From NCBI RefSeq assembly GCF_009932555.1, contig NZ_BLJO01000001.1, forward strand, positions 560,472-624,471: 64,000 nt of DNA, given 5' to 3'. The notes beneath the pieces were generated by a model, which saw only the letters and a list, made by a program, of their open reading frames with translations, did not search any database and was not told the DNA's origin. Each line of letters starts with the position of its first letter. The stretch's first letter is position 1. This DNA is from Steroidobacter agaridevorans (GTDB lineage: Bacteria > Pseudomonadota > Gammaproteobacteria > Steroidobacterales > Steroidobacteraceae). This document shows, in pieces, positions 29,132-37,643 of the stretch. The position numbers were made by a program, and so were the translations under genes.

Positions 29132-29911
29132 TCAACGCGGCGCCATGCGAATGGCGCCGTCGAGACGGAAGCAGGCTCCATTGAGGTAGCTGTTGCGACA
29201 GATCTCGAGCGCGAGCGAGGCATATTCCGCCGGCGCGCCGAGGCGCTTGGGAAAGGGCACCGAAGCCGCCAGCGCCTGGCGCACAGGTTCTTTCATCGTC
29301 GCCATCAGGGGAGTGTCGAAGATGCCGGGCAGAATCGTGTTCACGCGAATGCCTTCGTTCATCAGATCGCGCGCGACCGGCAATGTCATGCCGACAATGC
29401 CTGCTTTCGACGAGGCGTAAGCCGCCTGCCCTATCTGGCCATCTTCGGCAGCGACGCTGGCGGTGTTCACGATCACACCGCGCTCGCCATCATCCATCGG
29501 CTGCAGCTGCAACATTCCGGCCGCGGATTTCGCGATACAGCGGAACGTTCCAATCAGATTGATCTGCACGATGCGCTCGAACTGGTCGAGCGGAAAATGT
29601 TTGATCTCGCCCGTTTGTTTGTCGCGCGACGCGGTCTTGACCGCGTTACCGAGGCCGGCGCAGTTGACCAGGATGCGTTCCTGTCCAAACGCGGCCCGCG
29701 CCTTGGCGAAGCCCGCATCCACACTCGCGTCCTGACGCACATCGACCTGGCAGAAGACGCCACCGATCGCAGCCGCGACCGCTTCGCCCTTCTCAGCATT
29801 GAGGTCGAAGATCGCGACCTTTACGCCTTCGGCAGCCAGCCCGCGAGCAGTCGCCTCGCCCAGTCCGGAAGCACCGCCTGTCACGACCGCTGCACACCCC
29901 GTCAATTTCAT
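29132..29911 (-). CDS. Short-chain dehydrogenase, 3-hydroxyacyl-CoA dehydrogenase type 2 (HSD10)-like
   Basis: This 259-residue SDR has VVTGGASGLGEATARGL for NAD binding, Asp after beta-2 (IFDLNAEKGEA), NCAGLGNA in the NNAG position, catalytic Ser in NTASVAAEDGQ and the pair YASSK. The insertion SRDKQTGEIKHFPLDQF is characteristic of HSD17B10-like enzymes, which oxidise 3-hydroxyacyl-CoAs and some hydroxysteroids. ATG at 29911 has a GAGG 7 bases upstream and was preferred to an in-frame GTG at 29917. It is divergent from the IclR regulator, shares the intergenic operator-like element with it, and lies just before the TonB operon promoter. Confidence 0.93.
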   Translation of the reverse strand: MKLTGCAAVVTGGASGLGEATARGLAAEGVKVAIFDLNAEKGEAVAAAIGGVFCQVDVRQDASVDAGFAKARAAFGQERILVNCAGLGNAVKTASRDKQTGEIKHFPLDQFERIVQINLIGTFRCIAKSAAGMLQLQPMDDGERGVIVNTASVAAEDGQIGQAAYASSKAGIVGMTLPVARDLMNEGIRVNTILPGIFDTPLMATMKEPVRQALAASVPFPKRLGAPAEYASLALEICRNSYLNGACFRLDGAIRMAPR

Positions 29912-29985
29912 GCTCACACCTCATCGCCGATACGGATCGCCGACCCTGGCATGGATTCCGGGTGGTGCTCATTCCAGTAGCACGT

Positions 29986-30023
29986 TTGTGCGATAATGTA
30001 TCAACTGAATCCATATCGCACAA
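29986..30023. promoter_or_regulatory. Operator-like inverted repeat between SDR and IclR genes (IclR-type site 3)
   Basis: This is the best copy of the element. TTGTGCGATA (29986-29995) and TATCGCACAA (30014-30023) are perfect 10-base arms with 18 bases between them, equal to 22 bases between the core TGTGCGA and TCGCACA. The left arm includes a TGCGATAAT stretch usable as an extended -10 for the rightward IclR gene. Its position directly upstream of the regulator suggests autoregulation and divergent control of the SDR at 29911. Confidence 0.75.
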
Positions 30024-30059
30024 CGGCTACCTCGCACTCTCCCGAGGAAGTCATTAGCA

Positions 30060-30902
30060 TTGCAGCACCTCAAGACCGCCAACATGAGCCAACCGATTAC
30101 ACCGACTAACAAAACGCCCGACCTCGCAGCCCCGCCGACCAAGGCCGCCGCGAATCCGGAAGACCAGATGGGCGGCTTCGCCAAGGGGCTGGCGGTGATC
30201 GAGGCCTATGGCCGCGGCCGCTCCGCTTTGACCATCGCAGAAGTGGCCCGTCTCGCCGGTCTCGACCGCGCCTCGGCGCGACGGTGTTTGCTCACGCTGG
30301 TCAACCGTGGCTACGCGACGACCGACGGCCGCTACTTCGAGCTCACTCCGCAAATTCTGCGTCTGGGCAACGCGTACCTGGCCGCGCCGTTGTCGCGATT
30401 GATTCAGCCCTCGCTCGATCAATTGGCTCATGCAGTGAGCGCGTCCTGTTCGGCGTCGGTGCTCGATGGCACCGAGATCGTCTACATCGCGCGAGCCGCA
30501 CACCATCAGTTGATTGCCGGCAGTCTGCACGCCGGCAGCCGGTTACCGGCGTACTGCACAGCCATGGGTCGCGTGCTCCTGGCTGGGCTGCCGCCCGCTC
30601 AAAGCCATGAGCGACTGATGCAAAGCGATCGCCGCGCCATCACTCCTCGCACCCTGACCGATATCGACGCACTCGAGGCCGAACTCGATCGCGTCCGAGC
30701 CAGCGGCTTCTCGATCATCGATCAGGAAGTCGAAATCGGCTCGATGTCGATCGCGGTGCCGATTCGCAATACGCAGGCCCGCACCGTTGCGGCCTTCGTC
30801 GTCGCGCTGCATGCGACGCCGGAGTCCGCGGCGCGCATACGAACCGAAGTGCTGCCGCGAATGCTCGAAGCGCAACGACAGCTCGCCGAAATCCTGCCCT
30901 GA
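30060..30902 (+). CDS. IclR-family transcriptional regulator (PcaR/PcaU-like)
   Basis: The 280-residue protein has an N-terminal winged helix-turn-helix (FAKGLAVIEAYG, then LTIAEVARLAGLDRASARR at about residues 60-80) and a C-terminal effector-binding GAF-like domain (from about 110). The GFAKGLAVIEA opening is typical of the PcaR/PcaU/PobR branch, which responds to aromatic-acid or beta-ketoadipate-type inducers. The start may be TTG at 30060, which has AGGAAG 9 bases upstream, or ATG at 30084. The stop is 4 bases from the end of the convergent TetR gene. It is the best candidate to bind the split inverted repeats at 14510, 29032, 29986 and 42189; that link is inference. Confidence 0.93.
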   Translation: MQHLKTANMSQPITPTNKTPDLAAPPTKAAANPEDQMGGFAKGLAVIEAYGRGRSALTIAEVARLAGLDRASARRCLLTLVNRGYATTDGRYFELTPQILRLGNAYLAAPLSRLIQPSLDQLAHAVSASCSASVLDGTEIVYIARAAHHQLIAGSLHAGSRLPAYCTAMGRVLLAGLPPAQSHERLMQSDRRAITPRTLTDIDALEAELDRVRASGFSIIDQEVEIGSMSIAVPIRNTQARTVAAFVVALHATPESAARIRTEVLPRMLEAQRQLAEILP

Positions 30903-30906
30903 AACG

Positions 30907-31599
30907 TCAACGCTTGCGCTTGGGCGCCACGACGTTGCGTTTCAAGTAGTCGTCCACCACGCCGACCACCTGCTCGATCAGCATGGCTCGCGGCACGTTG
31001 CGCGGCTTTTCCAACACCCACCGACGGAAGACGCTCATGAGCAGCGTCTCCAGGAAGAAGATGTGCCGCTCGGTCTCCAGTGGGTCGAACTCGTGGTGCT
31101 GAGCGAAGAACAAGCGCATCGCCGCCCGATTCATGGTCAGAAACGACGTCGCGCCGACCACTCGTTCGATCTCGGGCGCCTCGGTCGGCATGCGCAGCAA
31201 CACCAGTGAATTGCGCTCGAGAATAGTCAGCAGCGCGGTGATGGCGATACGCACGGCTTCGATCTGCGGCTTGTCGAGGATGTCGACTGTCGTGACGCGC
31301 ATCTTCTGAGCTGCCGTGGCCGCCACGTCTTCGTACCAGGCGAGCAGGATCGCCTCGTAAGTCGGGAAGTATTGATAAAGCGAGCCGATACTCACGCCCG
31401 CCCGCTCCGCGATCTGACGCGTCCCGACGTTGCCGAAACCGTGCTCTCGCACCAGCTCTTCCGTGGCCGCGAAGATGGATTGGACGGTCGTGCGCGATCG
31501 CTCCTGCGACGGCTTCTTCCGTCGCGACAAGGGTGAATCGCTCGAGGCGACCCGATTCGCCGCGGCTTTCAAAGAACGAGGGGCTCTCATCGCGCACAT
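30907..31599 (-). CDS. TetR-family transcriptional regulator
   Basis: The 230-residue protein has a TetR DNA-binding domain at about residues 30-80 (TRQIAERAGVSIGSLYQYFP is the recognition helix region) and a long ligand-binding helical domain. Its start is either ATG at 31599 or ATG at 31590. It is the last gene of a six-gene operon (P450, Rieske oxygenase, P450, ferredoxin, crotonase, tetR) whose promoter contains the palindrome at 36453, so it would be autoregulated if it binds there. A weaker copy of the palindrome overlaps its own start (31592-31606). It ends tail to tail with the IclR gene. Confidence 0.93.
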   Translation of the reverse strand: MCAMRAPRSLKAAANRVASSDSPLSRRKKPSQERSRTTVQSIFAATEELVREHGFGNVGTRQIAERAGVSIGSLYQYFPTYEAILLAWYEDVAATAAQKMRVTTVDILDKPQIEAVRIAITALLTILERNSLVLLRMPTEAPEIERVVGATSFLTMNRAAMRLFFAQHHEFDPLETERHIFFLETLLMSVFRRWVLEKPRNVPRAMLIEQVVGVVDDYLKRNVVAPKRKR

Positions 31600-31606
31600 T
31601 GTTCAG
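31592..31606. promoter_or_regulatory. Weak copy of the TetR-type palindrome at the tetR start
   Basis: This 15-base stretch matches GTGAACATTGTTCAC at 12 positions and keeps the exact core ACATTGTTCA. It overlaps the upstream start codon of the TetR gene. It could be an internal operator or a chance match. Confidence 0.3.
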
Positions 31607-31617
31607 ACGTTCCTGCG

Positions 31618-32421
31618 TCAGTTGCCCGTGAACTTCGGCTTGCGCTTTTCCATGAATGCATTGGCGCCTTCTTTGTGGTCCTGCGTATACAGCGTCAGCT
31701 GATCGTAAGCGAGCGACGTCTCGAATGCACCGGCCATCATCTGCTTCAGCATGGTATTCACTGAAAGCTTGCCGTAGGAGATCGCCAGCGGCGGTCCGTC
31801 CGCGAGCTTGCGAGCCATCGCATCCACAGCCGCGTCGAGCTCATCGTCGGGCAGCGCATAGTTGATCAACCCGATGTCCGCCGCCTTGCGACCAACGATC
31901 GGCTCACCCGTGAGGATCAGCTCTTTCGCACGATGAAACCCGATCAGCAGCGGCCACAACGCAGCGCCGCCGTCGCCCGGAGCGATGCCATGCTTCACGT
32001 GCGAGTCGCATAGTTTCGCGGATTCCGCGGCGTAGACCAAGTCGCACGCCAGCGCCAGATTCACGCCCAGGCCATAAGCGTAGCCACGCACCTTCGCGAT
32101 AATCGGCTTCTCACAATCGAGCATGTTCCAGAAGATTCGCCGGGCGGGCCGGGTTCGCGGCCGCCCCCGTCGTCCCTCGTTGTTCTGCTTCTGTTGTCCG
32201 CCGAGATCCGTGCCCGCGCAGAACGTGCCCGCGTCGCCGGTCAGAATCGCCACGCGCACGTCGTCGTCGGCATCGATATCGTCCCAGATGCGTTCCAGCT
32301 CGGTGTGCATCTGGCGATTCACGGCGTTCTTGCGGGCCGGATTGGAGAGCACCAGCGTCGCGATGCCGTCGCTGACAGACACCTTGATCATCTCGTAACG
32401 TTGCGGATCGATCGCTGACAT
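31618..32421 (-). CDS. Enoyl-CoA hydratase/isomerase (crotonase family)
   Basis: This 267-residue crotonase has oxyanion-hole segments TFCAGTDLGG and AYGLGVNLALACDL, and KHGIAPGDGGAALWP in the second catalytic region. It is only distantly similar to the crotonase at 22861, so it probably handles a different intermediate. It follows the ferredoxin gene by 10 bases and precedes tetR, in the operon of two P450s and a Rieske oxygenase. Hydration or isomerisation of an enoyl-CoA is expected; ring-opening activity of some crotonases cannot be excluded. Confidence 0.91.
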   Translation of the reverse strand: MSAIDPQRYEMIKVSVSDGIATLVLSNPARKNAVNRQMHTELERIWDDIDADDDVRVAILTGDAGTFCAGTDLGGQQKQNNEGRRGRPRTRPARRIFWNMLDCEKPIIAKVRGYAYGLGVNLALACDLVYAAESAKLCDSHVKHGIAPGDGGAALWPLLIGFHRAKELILTGEPIVGRKAADIGLINYALPDDELDAAVDAMARKLADGPPLAISYGKLSVNTMLKQMMAGAFETSLAYDQLTLYTQDHKEGANAFMEKRKPKFTGN

Positions 32422-32431
32422 GACTTGCTCC

Positions 32432-32755
32432 TCACCATTCCGGTGCGACAGTCACCTTCAGCCCATCGAGCTGGTCGGTGACATTGATCTGACAGGCCAG
32501 CCGCGACGTGGGCTGACGATCGTCCCGCACATACAGCAGATCGTCTTCCTGACTCTGCATGCCGGGCAAGCGCGGGAAATCCGCGGCATCGATAAAGACA
32601 TGACACGTGCCACACGAACAGCACCCGCCGCAGCTCGTCACCGCGTTGATCTCCTGCACACCACCGTCCATGAGCGCATCTTTCAGAGAGCTGCCGGCCG
32701 TTGCATCGATCGTCAGCGTCTCGCCCGACCGGGTCGTCACATTGATTCGTGGCAT
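32432..32755 (-). CDS. [2Fe-2S] ferredoxin, putidaredoxin/adrenodoxin type
   Basis: The 107-residue ferredoxin has the cluster motif Cys-X5-Cys-X2-Cys in CGGCCSCGTC and the fourth ligand in TSRLACQINVT. An additional Cys lies within the X5 segment. It would shuttle electrons from a ferredoxin reductase to the P450s and perhaps the Rieske oxygenase of the same operon. ATG at 32755 (MPRINVTTRSG) is the natural start, 7 bases after the P450 stop. A second, related ferredoxin is encoded at 37266. Confidence 0.95.
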   Translation of the reverse strand: MPRINVTTRSGETLTIDATAGSSLKDALMDGGVQEINAVTSCGGCCSCGTCHVFIDAADFPRLPGMQSQEDDLLYVRDDRQPTSRLACQINVTDQLDGLKVTVAPEW

Positions 32756-32762
32756 GGCGGGC

Positions 32763-33974
32763 TCAGCCTCCAGCATGCCATTCGAGCGGCAGATGAGTCA
32801 GCGCCAGAATGGAGCCGCCCCGCCATTCGAGTTTCGCGCCCGGCGCCAGCCGGAAATTGGGAATACGCCGTAGCCATGCTTCTGTGAAGGTGCGCATCTC
32901 GGCCCGCGCCAGCACATTGCCGATGCAGGTGTGAGCGCCGATGGAGAACGCGATGTGCTGCCGATCCTGACGATCGATGTCGAAACGTTCAGGATCGGGA
33001 TTCTTGCGATCGTCGCGACCCGCGACAGGCAGCGCGCACATCACCATATCGCCTACTTCGAAACGAGCGCCAGCAAGCTCGATCTGCTTCTTGACGATGC
33101 GCGGCTGATGCACGACTCCGTACATGCGGAGCGACTCCTCGACGAAGTCCGGCAGACGCTCCGGCTGACTGGCGAGCCGGCTTTGTAGCGCGGGATCGCC
33201 GGCGAGGTGATAGAACGCGAACGTCAATGCATTCGCCACCGTGTCGAGACCGCCGAGGAACAGCAGATATCCCATCGACTGGAACTCTTCCGCCGTCAAC
33301 GGTTCGCCTCGCACACGCTCGGCGAGGAGCTTGCTGATGAGATCCTCGCGCGGCTCCTTCAAGCGTTGCTCGCGCAAATCCATCATCACGCCGATGATCG
33401 TCTCTTGCAGCTGAAGGCGACGCTCGCTGCTGATGTTGCTGAAGTACTCCAGCACGATGCCACGGAATTCTTCGAAACGCTCCAGCGGCATGCCCATCAT
33501 TTCCATGAAGATCGACACGGGATAGGCCGCGCCCAACTCCTCGGCGAAGTCGCAATGCCCCCTGGCCTGCACTCGATCGATCAGCCGATCCGCCCACAGG
33601 CGCAGCTTGTCGGCCATCGCCGCGATGGACTTCTTGTCGAAGTGTTTGAGCAGCACCGCCCGATAGCGCGCGTGATCCGGCGGATCGAGGCTCAGGGGAA
33701 TGAACTGCACCGGGCTGTTGAGCCGCGGGATGTGCAGCTCCTTGCTCGAGAAATGCTCCGGGTCGCGCAGGATGGTCGACATCAGATCGTAGCGCGTGAT
33801 GATCCAATGACCGCCGTTGCGGGGCGTATAGAAGATGTCCGGCCCGGCGTCCTGGAATGCCTTGTACGCCGCATGCGGCCCGGCAAGCAGCCGCGGGTCC
33901 GTGTAGATGTCGACATCGACGACTTGTTCCGGACGCACGTGCGCCGGAATGCTGCTGATCGTTTCGGTGGCCAT
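32763..33974 (-). CDS. Cytochrome P450 (bacterial class I)
   Basis: This 403-residue soluble P450 has the I-helix acid/alcohol pair in GGLDTVANAL, the ExxR motif in EESLRMYG and the heme-thiolate loop FSIGAHTCIG. The stretch IPLSLDPPDHARYR resembles CYP101/CYP111-like terpenoid hydroxylases, suggestive but not proof of a terpenoid-type substrate. It precedes its probable redox partner ferredoxin by 7 bases and follows the Rieske oxygenase by 11 bases. It would catalyse oxygen insertion into an unactivated C-H bond. Confidence 0.96.
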   Translation of the reverse strand: MATETISSIPAHVRPEQVVDVDIYTDPRLLAGPHAAYKAFQDAGPDIFYTPRNGGHWIITRYDLMSTILRDPEHFSSKELHIPRLNSPVQFIPLSLDPPDHARYRAVLLKHFDKKSIAAMADKLRLWADRLIDRVQARGHCDFAEELGAAYPVSIFMEMMGMPLERFEEFRGIVLEYFSNISSERRLQLQETIIGVMMDLREQRLKEPREDLISKLLAERVRGEPLTAEEFQSMGYLLFLGGLDTVANALTFAFYHLAGDPALQSRLASQPERLPDFVEESLRMYGVVHQPRIVKKQIELAGARFEVGDMVMCALPVAGRDDRKNPDPERFDIDRQDRQHIAFSIGAHTCIGNVLARAEMRTFTEAWLRRIPNFRLAPGAKLEWRGGSILALTHLPLEWHAGG

Positions 33975-33985
33975 GGTCTGTTCTC

Positions 33986-35179
33986 TTACCCGCGGGTCAG
34001 TCCCATCTGTTCTTCGAGCACTTTGTGGAAAGTCGCGACATCCTGCTCCATGCCGCCCAAGGTCATCTGTTCCACCGCGCCGGCTTTCACGCCGCGCGTT
34101 CCCAGTTCAGAGACCCAGAAATCCTCGTCCGCGGTTACCCGCTGCATCAGCGCGATCGATTTTTCACAGCGCGCCTTCTCAGCCTCGGTCTCCGGTATGC
34201 GGTCGACGAGCATGTAGTAGTTGATGACGGTCCTGTCCGGCGACTGCGGCGACAGGAACATCACGTTGATATAGGTGGGGCTGGTGATGACGATGCTGCC
34301 GGGGATCAGCGTGTAGCTGAACACGCCCGAGGCTCGAAAGTCCTCGAACGTCTGCATGCCTGCGCCCTGCTCGCTCTTGTAGCCCGCGCGCGTCGAAGAT
34401 TGCAGCAGATGTGGGCCGATCTGAGTAAAGGCTGTCGGTCGATCCTCGAACATTTTACCGAGCGACTTCGAGTGCAGCCGCGGCACGTGATAGTTCTCGA
34501 GGAACGCGTCGTGCACGAACTTCCAGTTCGCCGCGATCTCATAGCGCGCCTTGGTGTAGACGACCTGGTTCGGCAAGCCGATCGCATCGAACTCCGCGGC
34601 TAGATCGCCCGCGACAATCGAGAAATCCGCCTTGCTGTTGGGGTCCAGATTGACCCAGATGATGCCGCCCGCTTCGACACATTCGAGCGCCTTCAGCGAA
34701 TGCTTCTTGCGATCGAGCCCCGGGAACACGTCTTCGCGCGGCACGCCGACGAGCTCGCCTCTCATGTTGTACGACCACGCGTGATACGGGCACACGATCA
34801 ATCCGCCGGACTTCGGCTGCTTCTCGCGCGACAGCTGGATGCAACGATGCATGCAGACGTTCAGGAATGCATGCACCTTGCCGGCGTCGTCGCGGGTCAG
34901 GAGGACCGACGTGCCGTAGTCTTCATTCACAACGTGCATCTTCGGCTTCGGCAAAGCCGCCGATACTTCCATCGGCACCGGCTTGCCGCGGAACAGCGTC
35001 TTCTGCTCCAGCTCGAAGTACTCCGCAGACGAAAAGACCTTCGTGGGCAGATAGGTCACTGCCTTCGGCACCATGGTCGGATCGGAGTCCGTCAGCGACT
35101 CGACGATGCGGCGCTGTATCGCCGTCAACGGCCGACGAGGGATCGTCTGTTCGGTCATCACTTTTGCTTCAGTCGTCAT
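33986..35179 (-). CDS. Rieske non-heme iron oxygenase, alpha subunit (second)
   Basis: The 397-residue protein has Rieske ligands in CMHRCI and CPYHAW and a catalytic-domain motif LENYHVPRLH, with Glu at the bridging position and two iron-binding His. It is clearly different from the Rieske oxygenase at 9525. ATG at 35179 follows GAGGATGCGTGC; the upstream in-frame extension runs into the P450 gene and was discarded. Its place between two P450 genes in one operon is unusual and suggests successive hydroxylations of one substrate with shared ferredoxins. No beta subunit is encoded. Confidence 0.93.
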   Translation of the reverse strand: MTTEAKVMTEQTIPRRPLTAIQRRIVESLTDSDPTMVPKAVTYLPTKVFSSAEYFELEQKTLFRGKPVPMEVSAALPKPKMHVVNEDYGTSVLLTRDDAGKVHAFLNVCMHRCIQLSREKQPKSGGLIVCPYHAWSYNMRGELVGVPREDVFPGLDRKKHSLKALECVEAGGIIWVNLDPNSKADFSIVAGDLAAEFDAIGLPNQVVYTKARYEIAANWKFVHDAFLENYHVPRLHSKSLGKMFEDRPTAFTQIGPHLLQSSTRAGYKSEQGAGMQTFEDFRASGVFSYTLIPGSIVITSPTYINVMFLSPQSPDRTVINYYMLVDRIPETEAEKARCEKSIALMQRVTADEDFWVSELGTRGVKAGAVEQMTLGGMEQDVATFHKVLEEQMGLTRG

Positions 35180-35199
35180 GCACGCATCCTCAACAGTTG

Positions 35200-36414
35200 T
35201 CAGGCGCTCGCGCGCGGGCGCAGCACCAGTGGCAGCCGCGTCAACCCTTGGGTCTCGCCTTCGCCCCAGGCGATCGAATCGTCTGGATCCAGTTCCACGC
35301 GCTCGTAACGACGCAGAATTTCTTCGAGCGCGACCCGCAGCTCCAGCTTCGCAATGGCCGAGCCGAGACAGCGATGCGCCCCGAAGCCAAAGCCCACATG
35401 CGGATTGGGATTGCGGGCGAGATTTATCTCGTCCGGCTTGTCGAACACCGACGGATCGCGATTGGCCGCGCCGAAACACAGCAGCACCTGATCGCCAGCG
35501 CGAAGTTTCGAGCCACCAAGCTCGGCCTCGGCGACCACGGTGCGACGTAGATACGTGGCGGGCGATGCATAACGCACGAACTCTTCAAGAGCCGTTGGAA
35601 ACAGTTCTGGCTGACTGCGCAGCCCTTCGGCGAGTTCCGGATACTTTGCGAAGAGCAGCAATGTCTGTGACAACGCCAGGTTCACCGTCGTGAACCCACC
35701 GAACAACAAGAGTCGTGTGATCGAGACCTGATCCTCGATGGAGAGCGGTCGGCCTTCGACACTGCCATGGGCGACGGCCGCCAGGACGTCCGTCGATGGA
35801 TCGGCCGAAGCGGCACGCATCTTCAATTGCTCTATCAGATAGTCCGTCAGCTCTTGCGACGCCTTGATCGACGCCTCGCTGCCGCGACCGTGAATCAAAC
35901 CGTCCACGAGTCCGCTCAGTCGGCGCGCGTCAGGCGGTGGAAATCCGAAGATCGCGAGCGCAGCGCTCACCGGAAACGGCTCCGTGAATCGCGCAACCAT
36001 CTCCACGCGAGATTCGCCGGCAAGGCTGTCGAGCAGACTCGACGCGATGGCTCGCACTTTGGCCTCGTTGGCGGAGATGCGCTCTGGCGTCAGGAAAGGA
36101 TCGAGCAATCGACGGAACTCACGTTGCAGCGGCGGATCGACCTCGGCAGGCACGTGCCGCGTCCGGCTCTCGTTCGGTAGAGCGATGCCCTGCGCGGACG
36201 AATAGATCCTGTGCTGAGCCGCCGCCGTGCGCAGGTCCGCGTGCCGGGTGACAACATGAAAGCCGCCGTACAGATCGCTGTGCGGCAACTCGGTTGCAGC
36301 CCGCATCGCCTCCCACACCTGCTCCGCGTTTCCACGGTGTTGCGCGGAATGGTGATCGAAGTGCGCGAAATCGAACGCTGTTGCTGGGCAACGCCCGGCC
36401 TCGGCTTTACTCAC
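35200..36414 (-). CDS. Cytochrome P450 (second), with Thr in place of the I-helix acid
   Basis: The 404-residue P450 has ExxR in EEFVRYASPA and the heme loop FGFGAHRCLG. Its I-helix reads LLLFGGFTTVNLAL, so the usual Asp/Glu before the conserved Thr is Thr, which may change proton delivery. GTG at 36414 is the likely start: it has an AGGGGGCGAGGC site upstream and gives normal family length, whereas the ATG at 36468 lies inside the palindromic operator. It is the first gene of the six-gene operon ending with tetR. Confidence 0.94.
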   Translation of the reverse strand: MSKAEAGRCPATAFDFAHFDHHSAQHRGNAEQVWEAMRAATELPHSDLYGGFHVVTRHADLRTAAAQHRIYSSAQGIALPNESRTRHVPAEVDPPLQREFRRLLDPFLTPERISANEAKVRAIASSLLDSLAGESRVEMVARFTEPFPVSAALAIFGFPPPDARRLSGLVDGLIHGRGSEASIKASQELTDYLIEQLKMRAASADPSTDVLAAVAHGSVEGRPLSIEDQVSITRLLLFGGFTTVNLALSQTLLLFAKYPELAEGLRSQPELFPTALEEFVRYASPATYLRRTVVAEAELGGSKLRAGDQVLLCFGAANRDPSVFDKPDEINLARNPNPHVGFGFGAHRCLGSAIAKLELRVALEEILRRYERVELDPDDSIAWGEGETQGLTRLPLVLRPRASA

Positions 36415-36452
36415 GCCTCGCCCCCTAGGCCCTGTACTCCGGCCGAGTTTAT

Positions 36453-36469
36453 AGTGAACATTGTTCACT
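36453..36469. promoter_or_regulatory. TetR-type palindromic operator candidate O1
   Basis: AGTGAACATTGTTCACT is a perfect palindrome with 8-base arms around a central T. It lies between the divergent P450 (start 36414) and SDR (start 36500) genes. On the minus strand it is immediately followed by TATAAA, a likely -10 for the P450 operon, so a bound repressor would cover that promoter. The same architecture recurs at 37644. Confidence 0.7.
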
Positions 36470-36499
36470 TTCTAGTCGCCTTTTCGGAGCTGCCGCAGG

Positions 36500-37264
36500 A
36501 TGATGCGCTTTCAGGGCAAGACCGCGATCGTGACCGGCGCCGCCTCGCTCGACGGCATTGGTTTCGCAACCGCTGCACGCCTGGCGCGCGAAGGCGCCAG
36601 AGTTTTACTTACTGATATCGATGGCCTCGGTGTCGCCGCACGAGCCGAAGAGCTCGTAGCATCCGGCGCGACGGCGCGCGGTTTGTCTCATGACGTCAGC
36701 AGAAACGAAGACTGGCAGCGGGTCCTTGACGCCGCCGAAGCTGCGTTCGGCGCCATCGATGTTCTGGTGAACAACGCCGGCCTGGTGATCCTCAAAGGCA
36801 TCGATTTGCAGACCGAAGACGAGTGGCGTCGGCAATTGGACGTCAACCTCACCAGCGTCTATTACGGCTGCCGCGCGGTGATTGCACACATGCGTCGCCA
36901 CGAACGAGGTGGCGCAATCATCAACGTCTCATCGATTGCGGGCTTGATCGGCATGCGCCGCTGCGTCGGTTATGGCGCCAGCAAAGGTGGCGTTCGGCTC
37001 ATGAGCAAAGCACTCGCAATCGAAACCGCGGCCGAAAGAATTCGCGTGAATACCGTGCATCCGGGCGTCATCGAGACACAGATGCAGCAGGTCGCAAAGG
37101 CCGACGGCGGCGAGCAATCAGCCCGGATCCACGCCACGATTCCCATGCAACGCATGGGCCGACCTGAAGAAGTCGCCGCGGCGATTGCTTTCCTCGCCTC
37201 GGACGATGCGGCCTATGTGACCGGCACCGAGTTGGTCGTCGACGGCGGCTTCACTGCGCAGTAG
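36500..37264 (+). CDS. Short-chain dehydrogenase/reductase
   Basis: This 254-residue classical SDR has TGAASLDGIGFATA for NAD(P) binding, Asp after beta-2 (LLTDIDGLG), NNAGLV, the catalytic Ser in INVSSIAGL and Tyr-X3-Lys in YGASKGG. It ends with the family-typical TGTELVVDGGF. It is transcribed away from the P450 operon and shares the palindromic operator with it, so it is probably co-induced. It may oxidise the alcohol introduced by the P450 or Rieske enzymes. It converges with the ferredoxin gene, whose stop is 1 base beyond its own. Confidence 0.93.
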   Translation: MMRFQGKTAIVTGAASLDGIGFATAARLAREGARVLLTDIDGLGVAARAEELVASGATARGLSHDVSRNEDWQRVLDAAEAAFGAIDVLVNNAGLVILKGIDLQTEDEWRRQLDVNLTSVYYGCRAVIAHMRRHERGGAIINVSSIAGLIGMRRCVGYGASKGGVRLMSKALAIETAAERIRVNTVHPGVIETQMQQVAKADGGEQSARIHATIPMQRMGRPEEVAAAIAFLASDDAAYVTGTELVVDGGFTAQ

Positions 37265-37265
37265 C

Positions 37266-37583
37266 TCACATGTCGGGAGCGACTGTCACGCGCAGGCCTT
37301 CGAGAGCTTCTGTCACCGGAATCTGACAAGAGAGGCGCGACGTGGGCTGTCTCGCATCGGAGCTTTCGAGCAGCGCATCCTCTTCTTCCGACAGCGGCGG
37401 CAGTCGGTCGAGTTGTTCGCTCGCCACGTACACGTGACAAGTACAACAAGCGGCGCAACCGCCACAGACCGCCTGGATTTCATCGATACCCGCCTCGCGC
37501 AGGCCCTGCATCAGCGAGGGCCCGGCCGCGACGGCAATTTCCCGATCCTCGCCCGAACGTGTAGTAACAGTCAGCTTCGGCAT
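37266..37583 (-). CDS. [2Fe-2S] ferredoxin, putidaredoxin type (second)
   Basis: The 105-residue ferredoxin carries the cluster motif CGGCAACCTC, with an extra Cys as in the 32432 copy, and the last ligand in TSRLSCQIPVT. ATG at 37583 follows GGGAGAGGGCAA. It is transcribed alone, divergent from the thioesterase operon across the second palindrome at 37644. It is a paralog of the ferredoxin at 32432. Having two ferredoxins for two P450s and two Rieske oxygenases suggests either dedicated or interchangeable electron carriers. Confidence 0.95.
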   Translation of the reverse strand: MPKLTVTTRSGEDREIAVAAGPSLMQGLREAGIDEIQAVCGGCAACCTCHVYVASEQLDRLPPLSEEEDALLESSDARQPTSRLSCQIPVTEALEGLRVTVAPDM

Positions 37584-37643
37584 TTGCCCTCTCCCCCGAA
37601 CTCGAGCCAGGTTCCGCGCTCGCGACAAGACGCGACTGGAACA

